Part shown: one piece after another, positions 14,201 to 26,300 of the stretch
How the letters are laid out: every line of letters starts with the position of its first letter
Position numbering within the stretch: the stretch's first letter is position 1
Assembly: GCA_032173965.1 (NCBI GenBank)
Contig: CM063283.1
Span: 18,766,501-18,830,500 of the forward strand
Source of the DNA: Sitta carolinensis
Taxonomy: Eukaryota; Chordata; Aves; Passeriformes; Sittidae
DNA: 64,000 nt
Reading direction: 5' to 3'
The notes under the pieces: model-generated
Seen by the model: the letters and a program-made list of their open reading frames with translations, nothing else
Told to the model about the DNA's origin: nothing
Database searches by the model: none
Translations under genes and position numbers: made by a program

Positions 14201-17200
14201 TCATCATTTAAGGAAACAGAGCTCAAAAGCAGTTCAGGAGAAGATTGCCTGACAAAGGGGCTTTGCATAGTTCTTTCAGGAAAATGGTACCCAACCGCAA
14301 AGACAAGGTGCTGTTTCTAATACACAGCAGATATGGAACACCATAATTTTCACCTACATTTTGAATCATGCATCATTTTTGTGGTTTTACCCGAAGTAAA
14401 GATTTTGTGCAATTACCAGAGAATCTGGCCCAGCATACTGTCAAATATCCATTTTTAAACCCTCTTTTCCACAAATAAATTTACCAGAAAAAAAGACAGT
14501 ACAGCCTGCTACAGGTATAGGTCTGACATAGTTGAATGTTCACACAGCTCTTAGTACCTGGAATAGAAAAAAAAAATCCTGAAGAAAGGTCTATTTTGCA
14601 ATAGTACAGAGAGTTCTTGCTGTTCTCTATAGAGTTGTCTCTATAATACAGACTCTGTTGAATAATATGGTAAAAGGGGAAAGTTTCTTACTAAAACAAA
14701 CAAAAGGAGAATATTTTTATTAGCTAATTAATTTTGGTAACTCAGAGGCTGCTGTTCAGATACTCTAGTAGTGATGGAGTTAAATATGCAAGATCTATAC
14801 ACTAGAAATATCAGATATAAATACACCTGAGTCTATTTAAAATGTTATCACACTTCTGGTTTTGCAATTTCATTGATGTCTTGCTAAGATACTCAAGCTC
14901 TGTATTGGCACTGACCTATCTCATTTTTCTATTTTTCAGTTTTCAGTAATGGGCACATTCTGTACCTGGAAGACTTCCATTATAATAATGGTTAATTATT
15001 AATATGTAGCTTAAGCAATGATATGAAATAAAGCTAATATTTTCCTGCCTTTAGAAGATAAAACTACTTTTGTTGGAATTTAACAGCTAGTAAATTGTTC
15101 TGTAAAAATACAGCTCTGCAGTAATTTTCATTTTATGTGTACAGGTTACTGAGAAAGAAATCCTGGCCTTGTTGACACAGAAACTGAAATTCCCACTGAA
15201 TTCAAGGGGACTAGGTTTTGGTCACACAATTTTACAAAGTAGTGATTTACACACCCACTCAGGCATTTAACAATCAGATTTTGCATCTCAATAAACAAAG
15301 AAAACAGGGAAATCTAGCTGGTACAGACCTAGTTTCCCAGAAAACAAAATAAATCAAATCAGCAAGCAAAGAGGAAGTATGTAGAAAACCAAGAGAGAAA
15401 CAGAACTGGAAAGGCAACTGCTGGGCTAAATCCTGACTTGTAAGCATTGCTACATCAAATACCTCAGTACTTTACCTTCAGGTATTGTGTGCCCTAATTT
15501 TCTGCCCCCAGACACCTGCTCAGACTGCTACACTCAGGCACTCTACAAGTACCAGGGACCTCACAGCTGGAGTATTCCACCAGGCTATGAAAGCCTTGGA
15601 TTCTCTATCTTTACCTGAAGTGCATGTTTCCCGCCCTACGGATATAAGGTACTTTCTCCCATTTCAGGTCTTTACATTTCTTTCTGTGAGTTGATTAGAT
15701 ATTCCCTGTACTAGGAAAAAGCCACATTTACCATATTTTGGAGCATAATATATTCATAAAAGAAATAGATTCATAAAAGAAATGTCAGTCTGTACACTTA
15801 GGTAATTAGTTTATGCTAATTGAAATTTCCATACATAAATTGAGAAACCAACTGCTTGGAAGTTCCCTTATGGGTAGAGAACTTGCCAGGGACAGTAGGT
15901 GACTGGGACTCCTGATCTTGCTGCAGTCTAGTCCTCTGGGGATGTTTCCCAGCCAGGTTTTCCACACTCTCATTGAGTACTCTGTTTTATAGTGAGGGCT
16001 GTTAATATAATTTCCCTTTTCTGTTAATAACTTAATGTTCACCCCTTCACCATGGCCAACACTGACAGAAGTCTGTTCCTTACTAGGCTCACTAGGCTTT
16101 CAAATACAGATAGTCACAAAAATGTAGGTGCCTACATGAAAAGAGGTGGGCGGGGGACAGATGCTCCCATGGCACCAAAGGCTACATTTTCATATTTGGC
16201 TCCTGTGCATGGTAAGGAGACTTTTCATCTCCTTAGTTGCCTGTCCTTACCCCTGCTCCTTCTCACTTCTGTCCTGCTGCATTATCATACAAACAGAGCT
16301 TACCCAGCTGAAAGTGGCTTCCTTTGCTGGTTTGATATTCAGTCCAGAGGAGGTAACATGAATGCATGCACCACAGAGAGAAAAATCACAGGAACTGCCT
16401 AGGGCAACATCAGTGGTGGCAGTTGTCCACAAAACCACATCTAAAGGGGTTGGTTTTATGATCTGCTGCAGGTCACCCAGTGTCACAACGTCACCAAAAG
16501 GGGTGTGCCAGTCTCCCACTTCTTGCCACCATTAGCACCATAGCAATGTGTATGAATATGGATTTATATCAGCATGATAAACCAAGCATGATTTTCCCCA
16601 ATCTTTTTTTGGCCCTAGCTCTTGCGTACCTGTCTCCTTACAGACGAGCTGCAATATCACTACACCTCCAGGCCTGAGAGAACAAGAATGGCAGAAACAG
16701 ACTTTATGGGATAATTACACAATTTAATATATAAATGCTTTTAATATTCTAGAATTACCTGTTTCTTATCTATCTAGAATTAAAATAAATAGAACTCTCT
16801 TTTAAACTATCATTTTTTAAAAAACGACATTTAAAAGAGATTTTATGCCAGTTAAAAAATAAACCATATTTTTGAGTACGTAGAATCTGACACACCAAAA
16901 AAAAAAAAAATAATGTTAATTGCTAAAAATCAACTGTCATCTTTTACTCTAGATCTCTGAGTGTAAATGGTTACCCAGCTTTTTTCCAGTATTAGATTTT
17001 ATTCTCTTCTATTAAGTACTGTTATATTTGTATGCACTGCCATGCACATGTAAATGAGCACATATCAACTTTTAGCTGCACAGTTAATAAGACCACCTTC
17101 AAAGACATCACCTGCAATGTCTAAATCCATCCCAAAGGGCCCTACAACTTTCACTGTTGTGTTCCAGGTTGTGGATTACATACTGCACTGCCTTCTTATG

Positions 17201-19669
17201 CCCTGGTGACTTGCTCATTCATTCTTTTGAGTCCTTAGAGAACAACTTTTTCCCAGCACTTCTAGGGTATAGGAACAAAGAGCACTTTTTTAAACAGCAC
17301 TTCAGTGGACATCCACCTGTACCTTTGCCTCTAAACTCTTCTTGAGTCTTTCCTTTCTAATCTTTTGTCAATAAATTCTTCCATTTTGTCTTCCTTCCTC
17401 TGCTAGCTATGACATCTATTTGAGCCTTTATTCCACTCCTTCCTTCGCCAGACACACACACGCAGACACACACACGCCTCTCCACTCTCAGAGGTAAGCC
17501 CCACTTTACAGAGGTGGTATCTAATAGATTTCATTGTGGAACAACATCTGTGTTCAGTTCCACAGAGCCTGGAGATTACAGGTGAAATGTTAGCAAGCTC
17601 AGAACACATGCAGCAAACTAGCAGAATTTCCAGACAAAAGGCAATTTATGTTGCTTTCCAAAGGGACTGTAGGATCAAGCTTAAAATGGGTGGGTTTTTA
17701 GGCCACTACTTTAAATGAAATTAATTGCTATATTGCCACTTCTGTATCATCAAAGACTTGTTACTATTTTGCAGCTTTACCCTCTCTTTGTTTCTGAGAG
17801 AGAATCTTCATGAAAACTCCTGTCAAATTTATTCTACACCACCTAACTCAGGCTCAGTAGTATCTCTCTGTTCACTTGTGGCCCGGTAGAGAGACCAATA
17901 ATGAGCACACACACAGACAAAACTTGAAAAGTGCATTCTTGAGGTCCTGCCAGCCACAGAAACTAGAGACTGTTTCCTCATCTGACTGTTCCTGTAAGCA
18001 GCTATAAGCTTTGAGAGAATACACTGGGTCATTTTCTAGGAACTAAGGTATGTGGTTCCCAGTGTTGTTGAGGGGATTCTTCCTGCTCTCTTTTCTATCA
18101 GAAATCATGAAATTAAACATAATTAATAACAATAATAACAACTGGCTTAATTGTGGCTCTGTGAGCTAGCATTAAAAAAAAAAAAAAATCTTAGGTAAAT
18201 GAGTCTTATCTAGAAAATTCCAGAGTTGCTAAGGCAGGGCACACTTGTCTCCATCTAGAGGCCAAAAAGGCAGTGCATCAAGGAGGGATTATGGGATTTA
18301 GGGAAGAAAGCTACATACTGTTCCTCTTCCCATGCCCTTTCCTAAGCATCACCTCTGTGCTGTCACAGTCCTGGGCAGGATTCTGAGCCAGATGAAAAAG
18401 TCAGGTTAACTAAAGTACGCATTTATGCTCAACATGGCCTCTAAATTACAATAACCGAACATCTCAGATTTTCAAAATTGTTTGCACATATTTTGAAAGG
18501 AGGTGCTAATCCTCTATTTTTACAAAGAACTTAGAAAAAGAGGTGGTAAAGATTACCTGAAAGTTGCCCCTAAGGTCTGTTGCAGACCAGGATCCACAGT
18601 CCAGAGTCCTAACCTACAGTTACTGTAAAAGACTTCTTCCTCAATCAGGTGTGTTCTTTCCTTGTGTCAAGACATATGTCTAACAGAAGAGAATAGAATG
18701 TAAGACAAAATTAACCATATTTCATGTCAATGAAGAGCATGAGGTTTCAGTCTCACTATACTTTAATTTTCACAGTTTTCTAAAAGCAGAAAGCATCAAA
18801 TTTGAGAGGATGAGGGAAGGGACAAGGAAGGGACTCTACAACTTCTCCAAAACCTCAACTGGTACGCTTGTTCTGTAAACAACTAATATCTATGAATCCT
18901 TTTAAAACTTTTATCTTACTTCAGTCCACCTACAGCATGACAATCTAAGTTTTTCAAGTTCAAGGGATAGATAGCAGTATTCATCACAGTTCCCTATAGC
19001 AGACCTAAAATGCTTCACCTTAATATCAAGATAAGTCTAAGAAATGTGCCATTTGCAAAAATTTGCTCTTGACACAGTTTCTTTAGCAGCACTCCATTAC
19101 TTTTGCACCTCCATTTCAGAAAATCCATACCCTCCAGTCTGAAGTAAAGCCAGAAAGAATATTCTTTTTACTTCTAATTTGGCCTCCTTTTTAAAGGCCA
19201 TTATAGTATGGTCCAACCATGGGTTCACAGTCAGTTTTGTAACAAACCTTCATTTCCATTTAGTGAGCAGCGCACTTCAGCTCCACAGCCAGTCGAGGTG
19301 AACAGGGAGAACATTTTTTAAGACCCTTGCATTCTTTGTCAGAGAAATTGGAAGAGAGCACTCTCACTTAAATACCATTAACATGCACTTAAAGACCACT
19401 AACATTATTCTCTGAATGCTGATGCAAGAAAATAATAAAGATTTAATTGTCTTAATCAATCATAGGATGACCATCAGCCAGCAGTATGATATTGGCATAG
19501 AAAAAGTTGAATATTTACACTGTGTGTAACACTACACTGTGTATAGTACTGATAATACCTCATCTCAAATTCTGTAGAGAGTTTAGCACCAACTGCAAGT
19601 GAAATGGCCATAAACTGAGAGAAGGGCTACTATATACTTAAGGAATGAGATATAGCAAAATAAAGGTGT
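8204..19669. other. Long anonymous non-coding stretch
   Basis: About 11.5 kb without a supported gene. It contains an A-rich tract (8759-8799), a 16-base direct repeat (9277 and 9333), imperfect 'tatcagggagaa' repeats (12189-12240), a short CA-rich patch (17453-17477) and A runs near 16898 and 18174. Two slightly GC-richer islands (13550-13950 and 16050-16680) hold overlapping short frames on both strands with no recognisable product. Confidence 0.55.
8759..8799. repeat. A-rich low-complexity tract
   Basis: Mostly A with a few T interruptions, followed by GGAAAGAAAGAGAG. This could be an eroded poly-A tail of a retrocopy or simply an A-rich microsatellite. No recognisable parent sequence lies upstream. 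Confidence 0.8.
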
Positions 19670-19991
19670 TGGGGGTCAGGTTTCTTTTCTTTTGTTCTTT
19701 CTTACCTATGGAATTTTCCCCATAAGTTGCTAAGAAACACTGGCTACAGGGCACTTATGGGTACTTAAGAAAACAAAGAAATGGCTAAGGTCAGGGGGAA
19801 GGAGTGCATCTGGTTGTATTTTCTGTCATCTAGGGAGTTTCTCTCTGAGGGACAGAGATACCATGGGATTTTGGGCAGGTAAAGGAGGGCTGGGCTGCTG
19901 TGGGCTCTCTCACTCTGCAGCTTGAGGAGGATGGTCAGAGATGCTGTTGCTTGGGGAAAGGAATTGACCATAACCAACCCTGGAGAAACTG
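19670..19991 (-). mobile_element. Diverged retroviral LTR fragment (U5 side), relative of the LTR at 61436
   Basis: This segment aligns by eye with the U5 part of the LTR at 61436-61745, in the same order and orientation. Shared blocks include TGGGGGT at the outer edge, a TTTCCCC/CATAAGTTG block, CACTTATGGGTACTT, AGGGAGTTTCTCTCT and GGCAGGTAAAGGA. The outer edge TGTTGGGGGT is a plausible LTR terminus (CA end on the minus strand). The homology ends at or near the CTT microsatellite and I find no matching U3. It is probably the remnant of an older insertion of a related element. Confidence 0.7.
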
Positions 19992-20219
19992 CTTCTTCTT
20001 CTACTTTCTTCTTCCCTTTCTTCTTCCTTCTTCTTCCCTTTCTTCTTCCTTTTCTTCTTCCTTTTCTTCTTCTTCTTCTTCTTTCTTCTTTCTTCTTCTT
20101 CTCCTTCTCCTTCTTCTTCTTCTCCTTCTCCTTCTTCTTCTCCTTCTTCTCCTCCTTCTTCTTCTTTTTCTTCTTCTTCTTCTTATTATTATTTCTTCTT
20201 TCTTCTTCTTTCTTCTTCT
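19992..20219. repeat. (CTT)n / (AAG)n imperfect microsatellite, about 228 bases
   Basis: Nearly pure pyrimidine on the plus strand, built of CTT, CTTT and TCC units with a small TTATTATTA interruption near 20183. It creates long artificial open frames on both strands (poly-Lys/Arg/Glu on minus, poly-Ser/Phe/Leu on plus) that are not genes. It sits between two LTR pieces. Confidence 0.95.
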
Positions 20220-20583
20220 GTGGGACCTTATTAACACCTACCACACTAAAGGTGGGACCTATCACCATCTGCTCATGTGCCCAGGAATCCTGAGCCTCGT
20301 CTCTCGCTGCCCTGCCGGAGCCGTGCCACTGCTTCCCCGCGCCCACTGTTTCTTCGCTCCTGCTCTGGGTTTCTCCATGCTGTGTCCCGTACACCCTGCC
20401 CTGCCAGCACATCCCACAGCTCCAGCTACCGCGGCCGAGCTTCTGACACACCTTGTCCAGCACCCTGGGATTTCTGCTCACTCCTGCCAATCCAGCTCAG
20501 TGATCCTCAGAATCCTGAAAGTGATGTCTTCTAGAGGCTGACCTGGAACAGAGACTAGACAGAGCAAAAGGATAAAGTAGGCA

Positions 20584-20589
20584 TTTATT
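20584..20589 (-). terminator. Polyadenylation signal of the LTR
   Basis: AATAAA on the minus strand (TTTATT on plus), correctly placed about 110 bases after the TATA box of the same LTR. It would end transcripts in R. Confidence 0.6.
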
Positions 20590-20696
20590 AAAAGGCCTCA
20601 ATGGTACACTTGGGCAACACGAGAGCCCAGCTGGATTACACCCAAGATGCACCCAAAATGGTTGCAAAATGGATGCCCAATCACAAGGTCTCACAC

Positions 20697-20706
20697 TTTT
20701 ATAAGT
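20697..20706 (-). promoter_or_regulatory. TATA box of the LTR promoter
   Basis: CTTATAAAAG on the minus strand. Its spacing to the AATAAA signal fits a retroviral U3-R arrangement. Whether it is active cannot be told from sequence. Confidence 0.6.
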
Positions 20707-20978
20707 TCTGGTTCATTAGCATATTGGAGTTAATTGTCCAAATACAACTTCAGGTTATGAAGCTCCATTCTCCTTGTTTTTCCTTCTCACTTCACTGTTG
20801 TTTTGTTCTTGGGCCTGAACGTTGTGTCAGTTGTCCTTGGTCCCAAGTTAGAAAAGGAATTGTTTTGTCTACCTACTATGTGAAGAGAGCTTAATAGCAC
20901 TTAATACAAAACCCAGAACTACACATTAAAACAGCACAGAGTCTAAAAAATATAAAAGCTAAAAGTTAAGGCATCACT

Positions 20979-21272
20979 GGGATCGACTGCCCCTGGGTTT
21001 TGTGAAGCAAAGCATCTCCTCCATCCCTTCCCATCTCAGCCGAGAACGCTGTCACGGGGCCCCTGGCCCTGTTTGTTGTTAATACCACAGTTGTTGTTTT
21101 GTCTGCCTTGCTATACATACTAGTAAAGAACTGTTATTCCTATCCTCATATCTTTGCCTGAGAGCCCCTTAATTTCAAAATTATAATAATTTGGAGGAAG
21201 CAGGTCTATATTCACCATTCCAAGGGAGGCTCCTGCCTTCCCTAGCAGACACCTGTCTTTCAAACCAAGACA
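20979..21272 (+). mobile_element. 5'-truncated ERVL-like LTR (R-U5 part)
   Basis: A second, unrelated LTR piece in the opposite orientation. Diagnostic blocks are CAGTTGTTGTTTTGTCTGCC, TAGTAAAGAACTGTTATTCC, TTGCCTGAGAGCCCCTTAAT, AAAATTATAATAATTTGGAG and the end CTTTCAAACCAAGACA. This series is familiar from bird class III (ERVL-type) LTRs. The expected AATAAA before CAGTTGTTG is mutated to AATACC. No U3 is recognisable; its 5' side abuts the neighbouring minus-strand LTR, which may have interrupted or replaced it. No internal retroviral sequence follows. Confidence 0.65.
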
Positions 21273-23308
21273 AAAGGTTAAGAGAAAATATAATTTTATT
21301 CCATATATATAACATAGAGGTAAACATAAAAACTGACTCCTTAGTATGAAGAATAATATCCATACCAGTAGAAATATAAATACATCTGACTGTGAATAAA
21401 TTAAGGCTAGAAATCAGAAAAAATATTTTAAATCACCAGTATTTCTGGTTCTGTAGCATCTTTCTAAAAGGCATAGTGCAATTTATCAGTTTTAAGAAAT
21501 TACATGATTAATTTATTAAAAGTAGGATATTATTTGTCTCCCTGTGATAGAAAGGAACAGACTTGATGAAGTTATTTTCCTACTACCACCTTATCATTAA
21601 AGTAGCTGGATCCTGCCTGGAGGACCTGATTCAGTCAGCTGCTCTAAGGGCATTCCTTTAGGTTGTGAAGCAAGACACTTTAACAAAGCTTTTTTTCCAA
21701 ATGCTCACCTATTTCACTCACAAATTTCTTCTTAGTTTTAGGAGACCCAGACTAGAGCTCCTGTATTCTAGTTTGAGACTGTGAGGTGCAATTACAGCTG
21801 CAACAGAAGTCCAAGGAGCTGGGCATTGTACACAAAATACCTGCCAATACTAAGCACCCAGGAAATATAGGCACTAATTATCTCCAGGCGTGTATCCAAC
21901 TAAGTGGTTGTATCTAGCTTCATACCTGGTCATCCAAGCTCCACATTGCTACAATGGAGATGAACCTGAACACCTCAAAAAATGCTCTGTAACACAAGAA
22001 GAATTTTTTCTTCTGCAGGACACATGAAAGGTGAAGGTTAAAAAAAGCCTAGGGGAAAAAAGTGAATAATGTGGTTTTGAGAACAGACTTCGCACAGCAT
22101 GTACTAAACCAGGCTCGGGTCTGAATATCGACTAGCAAAAGGAAAAAAAAAATAACTGCTGAATTTCTGTTCTTTCAGTGTTCACAACTCTTCTGTGCTC
22201 TGAACAAGGCAGAATCCAGGGGGAAACACAGTGTGTGATCGTGTAATTAAAGACTATATAGTGATGATGATTAAATACTAATATGAATGAGCTGGCTGCT
22301 GTTACTGTGTAGGGGTGGATGCAAATTATTTTTCTTTTCAAAATCTGCCTTGACTAACTGGGGAGAAGAATGGAAAACACCAGTTCTCTCTCTTCTGTAT
22401 TCCACAAGGCTTTGATTTCCCTTTGTAACTCTTATGCTTTTTACTGTCCTTGAATATCTTATCTTTCTGTTTTTGAGAAATAATGCCTTCAAGAAATGTA
22501 GCTCGAACTTTATCTTTTAATTGTGTGTGCTCATCCTTAACGGGGTAGAAAAGAAAGGGATTCATATACTATGAGTAAGGGGCTCGTATCCTGTTAGGGG
22601 ATACTAAGGAGGGTAGTATACTGTGAATTTACAAAAATTGCACTTACAAAAATTCCTGTGAAGACATAGTGATATAATTTCTTCTCTTTAACCTTTATTT
22701 TTAAAAAATAGAAATATATCTATATAAAAGCCATTTTTACGGTATGACATTCAAAGGATTTCAGTTGATGACTGAATTGCCTGCAGGCTTGAAAGACTGT
22801 GTATGATGTTTTATTTTATTTACAAATTTAATTATTTAAGAAATAGTGTATATGTCTTAGAATGTGCTGGGTTTGGGCAGAGCAAGTAAAAATCTCTCTA
22901 AAATTTTATCTCATTTAACACAATCGATTGCAGGAGAGAAGAAAGATTCAGCATGGAGCCCTTTTGTCAACAAGAACAAAGACAATGACACACATAAAAA
23001 CAAACAGACATAAACACACAGTGTCAGAACCAGGCCAGGTTACTCTTTCCACACATACTGCAGTGCACTCACTTATTTTAAATGTCTCATTTGGACATCA
23101 GTTCAAATTTGAAGAAATAATGGTCTTACTTTCTGAGATGCTGAATGCAGGATTCTCGGTGAACTCAGTGCCAGCTCTTGATGCTTTATCACACCAACTC
23201 ACTGATTTCATGCATGTAGGATTCATTTTGAGAAACACATACATTATTTTGTATTCATTTAGTTAATTTGGAAGATGATGTACTGTTTTGTTTTGCCATA
23301 TAGATCTG

Positions 23309-23311
<3 letters not shown>

Positions 23312-23353
<42 letters not shown>
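23312..23353 (+). repeat. A42 homopolymer, possible retroposon tail
   Basis: An uninterrupted run of 42 A residues. The octamer AGTTAATT occurs directly after it (23353-23360) and also at 23261-23268, which could be a target-site duplication around a very short inserted sequence. No AATAAA precedes the run and the intervening 44 bases match nothing I know. A simple A-tract is the alternative. Confidence 0.85.
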
Positions 23354-23356
<3 letters not shown>

Positions 23357-26300
23357 AATTCCACCCCAATGTTCAGTGCATCAATCTGTTTTTCAATAGA
23401 GTTGTCCAAACAGACTTCTCAGTGACAGTTGAACATATTTCCAATGTTTATTTATATTTTATGGTGTGAATTAACCTTTGACAATGTAAAAGTGTTTTCA
23501 AGAAAAATTCTTCTGTCACAGAATTTTTTGGGTTTTAATTAAAAATCCATTTCAAGCACTTAGCTAAACCTGAACCAGGGAAAAATAAATGCAAAAGGAA
23601 TGCAGGGGAAAAAAGCATAAAGCAAACTTGAACCAAAAAAAGCTGACAATTCTCTTCTTAACTGCACCAAAATGACAAAGGGCACAAAGGTTTATTCCAC
23701 AGACTGAACTGCAAGAAATAAAAACATTTACACTTTGGCAGGAGGATGCAGGGGATGTGGATCAGGAAAGGAATACTTGATCAGAGGTCACAGAATGGGT
23801 GTATTTTTGTCAAGCAATCAGAGGAATCTGTGTTTTGGATGTTGTTACTGCACCATGACTGAGAGTGCAAACTGATTATTAGCGTTAATTTTTCACTGTT
23901 GACATCAGAAACAAAGACTAGTGTTAAAATCCAAAAGTCTAAACCAGTCTAATGGTACTTCCATTGTACCCACAGAAGAGACAATGTGAGTGAGAGAGCA
24001 GGGAAGTGCAAGGCAAAGGCTCCAAACCTCAGCACCCCTCACAGGGATTGCTCCTGGCTGGTCTCTTTTATTTTCTCCTCAGTGCACAAAAAAGAGACAG
24101 CTAATGTAAACAGCAAGTTGAAAGTCAGTGACCAGAATAGCAATTCATCAGGCACAAACCAAGTTGGGAGGTAGCAATTAAGTTCATCCCACTAGTTTTT
24201 ATCTCATAACACAGGAAAATTAAACCCTTTTTCTTTGCTTTCCCCCCTCTGCCTTTGTCTACTCATTTGTCTTGCACCTTGTTCCTTGAGATGTTTTTCT
24301 TTTGCAATCACAAATATGCTTCCACTGCTTCCCATTCCAGGGCACCTGGGGAAGATAAAGATATCTGTGCTACAAATTGACAAATCTGTCTGTTCAGTGA
24401 GCACTGCTACTGCCCAGTGAGCTGGGGTAATAAATCATTTTAGCAGATGAATATGTCATCCAATACAGTAACAGTATAAGATCAGCAGAGGCAACAAGCC
24501 TCCAGGCAAAGGAATAGCATTAAACCCTAAATTAAAACCTAAAAGGGAAAATTGCAACAATAACGAGGATATTAGAGAAAAAAAAAATTAAGATTATGTA
24601 ATCAGTATAATCCTTAAATGTGGAATGGCTGGAATTAAACTGACCCACATATTTTGACTCATTCTAACCATTAATACTTGAAATGAGCTGAAGTGAAAGC
24701 CATGCTGTGAGTGCAATGCTTCCCCTCTCTACCATATGAAGGGCAGGTGTTGATACTTGTTTCTCACTCCATGAGTTTAGTCAGTGTGAAATACTCGGAG
24801 TCAGTCAATTTTGTGCTCACACTTTCAAGTGATTGGCTGATGCTCTGAACCATAACAAAACTCTGGTTAGTGGTCCAGTGGTGGCTTGGCTTCACTCAGC
24901 CTTATGGCAAGTAGGGCAGACCTCCCTATGTCATGACCCAGCTGGGCCCCTATACTGTGCTATATGCCCTGTGTGCCCCATAGGATGGATTGCTAGGAGC
25001 AGTTGCTTTAAGAGATGACATTTCTCATATGTGGTTTCAGAAGAGCTCTGTGGCTAATGCTTTCCACCACTTAATTCTTTGCTGCAGAGCAGCAGCCAGT
25101 CACTCCAAATGAAAGAGGGTGTCGAACATATAAAAATAATGTACAGTGAAAGTTTTCGTAAACCTAGGCCCACAGAGCAAAGGATTGCAGCAGTTTTTCT
25201 ATAGCTACTTAGGCAGTTACTTAGCCAAACAAGGAAAAGAGCAAGTCTAATACATTAAACCATATTGTCTAAAATTAAGAAGGCAGGAAAGTAGTGGTGA
25301 AAGCTGTAAATGGTTAAAACCCATCAGAAAACATGGAATTGTCATATTTCTTTTAAAGGATCAATACCTGATTGGTATTTACAAAAGAAACTCCCAACTA
25401 TCTAAGCCTAAAATGGGAAACAGAGATAAATTATTTTTGTGTATTAGAAGATGTTAGTCATCACTGGAAAAGCCATAGTCAGAACACAGAATATACAAGA
25501 AAAGCCTGATAGAAAGAAGAAAAAGTAAACAGCCTTTCTCTGCATAGACAATGTGACATCAAGCCTACAATACAACTGTCTGGTGATTTGCTTCAGACTT
25601 CAACTTCTTTGACAAGCCTCAGCTGTAAAAATGCTCCAGAGGTGTTGCAACAAAGAGATACCACACATATCCATCAATATGCAAACATCTATGCAAATGC
25701 ACTTGTCATCAAGACTGCTTATATCAGTATGATAAAACAGAAACATACATGGCAAACACACAGGAAGGGAGCTGACATCATGGAAGTCTCCCAAGCAACA
25801 GAAAACTGCCTCTTGGGGATCGGGATACACCATGTAAGATGCACAGTGTGATTTTACAGCAGTGACTTTTCCTTGATGAATGCATGGTCAGCTGTGACAC
25901 CATGGGATCACACAGGATGATGCATGAGGGGCTGTTCTCTGGGCTGGCTGACAGGCCTGATAATTAGCCACCCAGATTAATTTACAGTACCTACTTTAGA
26001 CAGCCTTGAAGGAGAGACAGTACCAGCTGCTGAAATTAACAGAAATCCTTGTAATAAGTTTATTGAATCGGTCTTTGATATATTCAGAAGTAGACTACAA
26101 ACAATTTAACCAATAAAGGATTATTACACAGATTATCCCTTTAAAATGAAGATGAATGTTGATTTTACTGAGCAAAGGAATGTATCTATATATGTGACTA
26201 TGACAGAATCAGATGTTTGGGGTTTTTTTTTTCTGAAGTGCCTTGTGCTTCTAGGGAGGGTGGGGAAACTAGGAAAAAAAAACCCCAAACTTAAAACCCG

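Larger units (their letters stand above)
20220..20978 (-). mobile_element. Endogenous retrovirus solo LTR, passerine type
   Basis: The minus strand reads as a complete LTR promoter layout. U3 begins near 20978 (TGATGCCTTAAC on minus). A TATA box CTTATAAAAG lies at 20697-20706. A polyadenylation signal AATAAA lies about 110 bases downstream at about 20584-20589, and a GC- and CpG-rich U5 follows towards 20220. The block around 20583-20760 (beginning TTTATTAAAAGGCCTC on plus) is of a type I associate with songbird LTRs. No gag, pol or env sequence adjoins it, so it is a solo LTR. The left boundary is uncertain because it touches the microsatellite. No clear target-site duplication was found. 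Confidence 0.7.

Noticed and set aside
19765..20490. 241-codon minus-strand frame, plus long plus-strand frames across the same interval
   Set aside because: The length comes from the CTT/AAG microsatellite, which has no stop in several frames. The ends are LTR sequence. No domain outside the Lys/Glu/Arg or Ser/Phe/Leu runs.
22928..23266. 112-codon plus-strand frame just before the A42 run, possible retrogene
   Set aside because: No known protein resembles it, there is no AATAAA before the A run, and the possible flanking duplication would exclude the frame from the insert.
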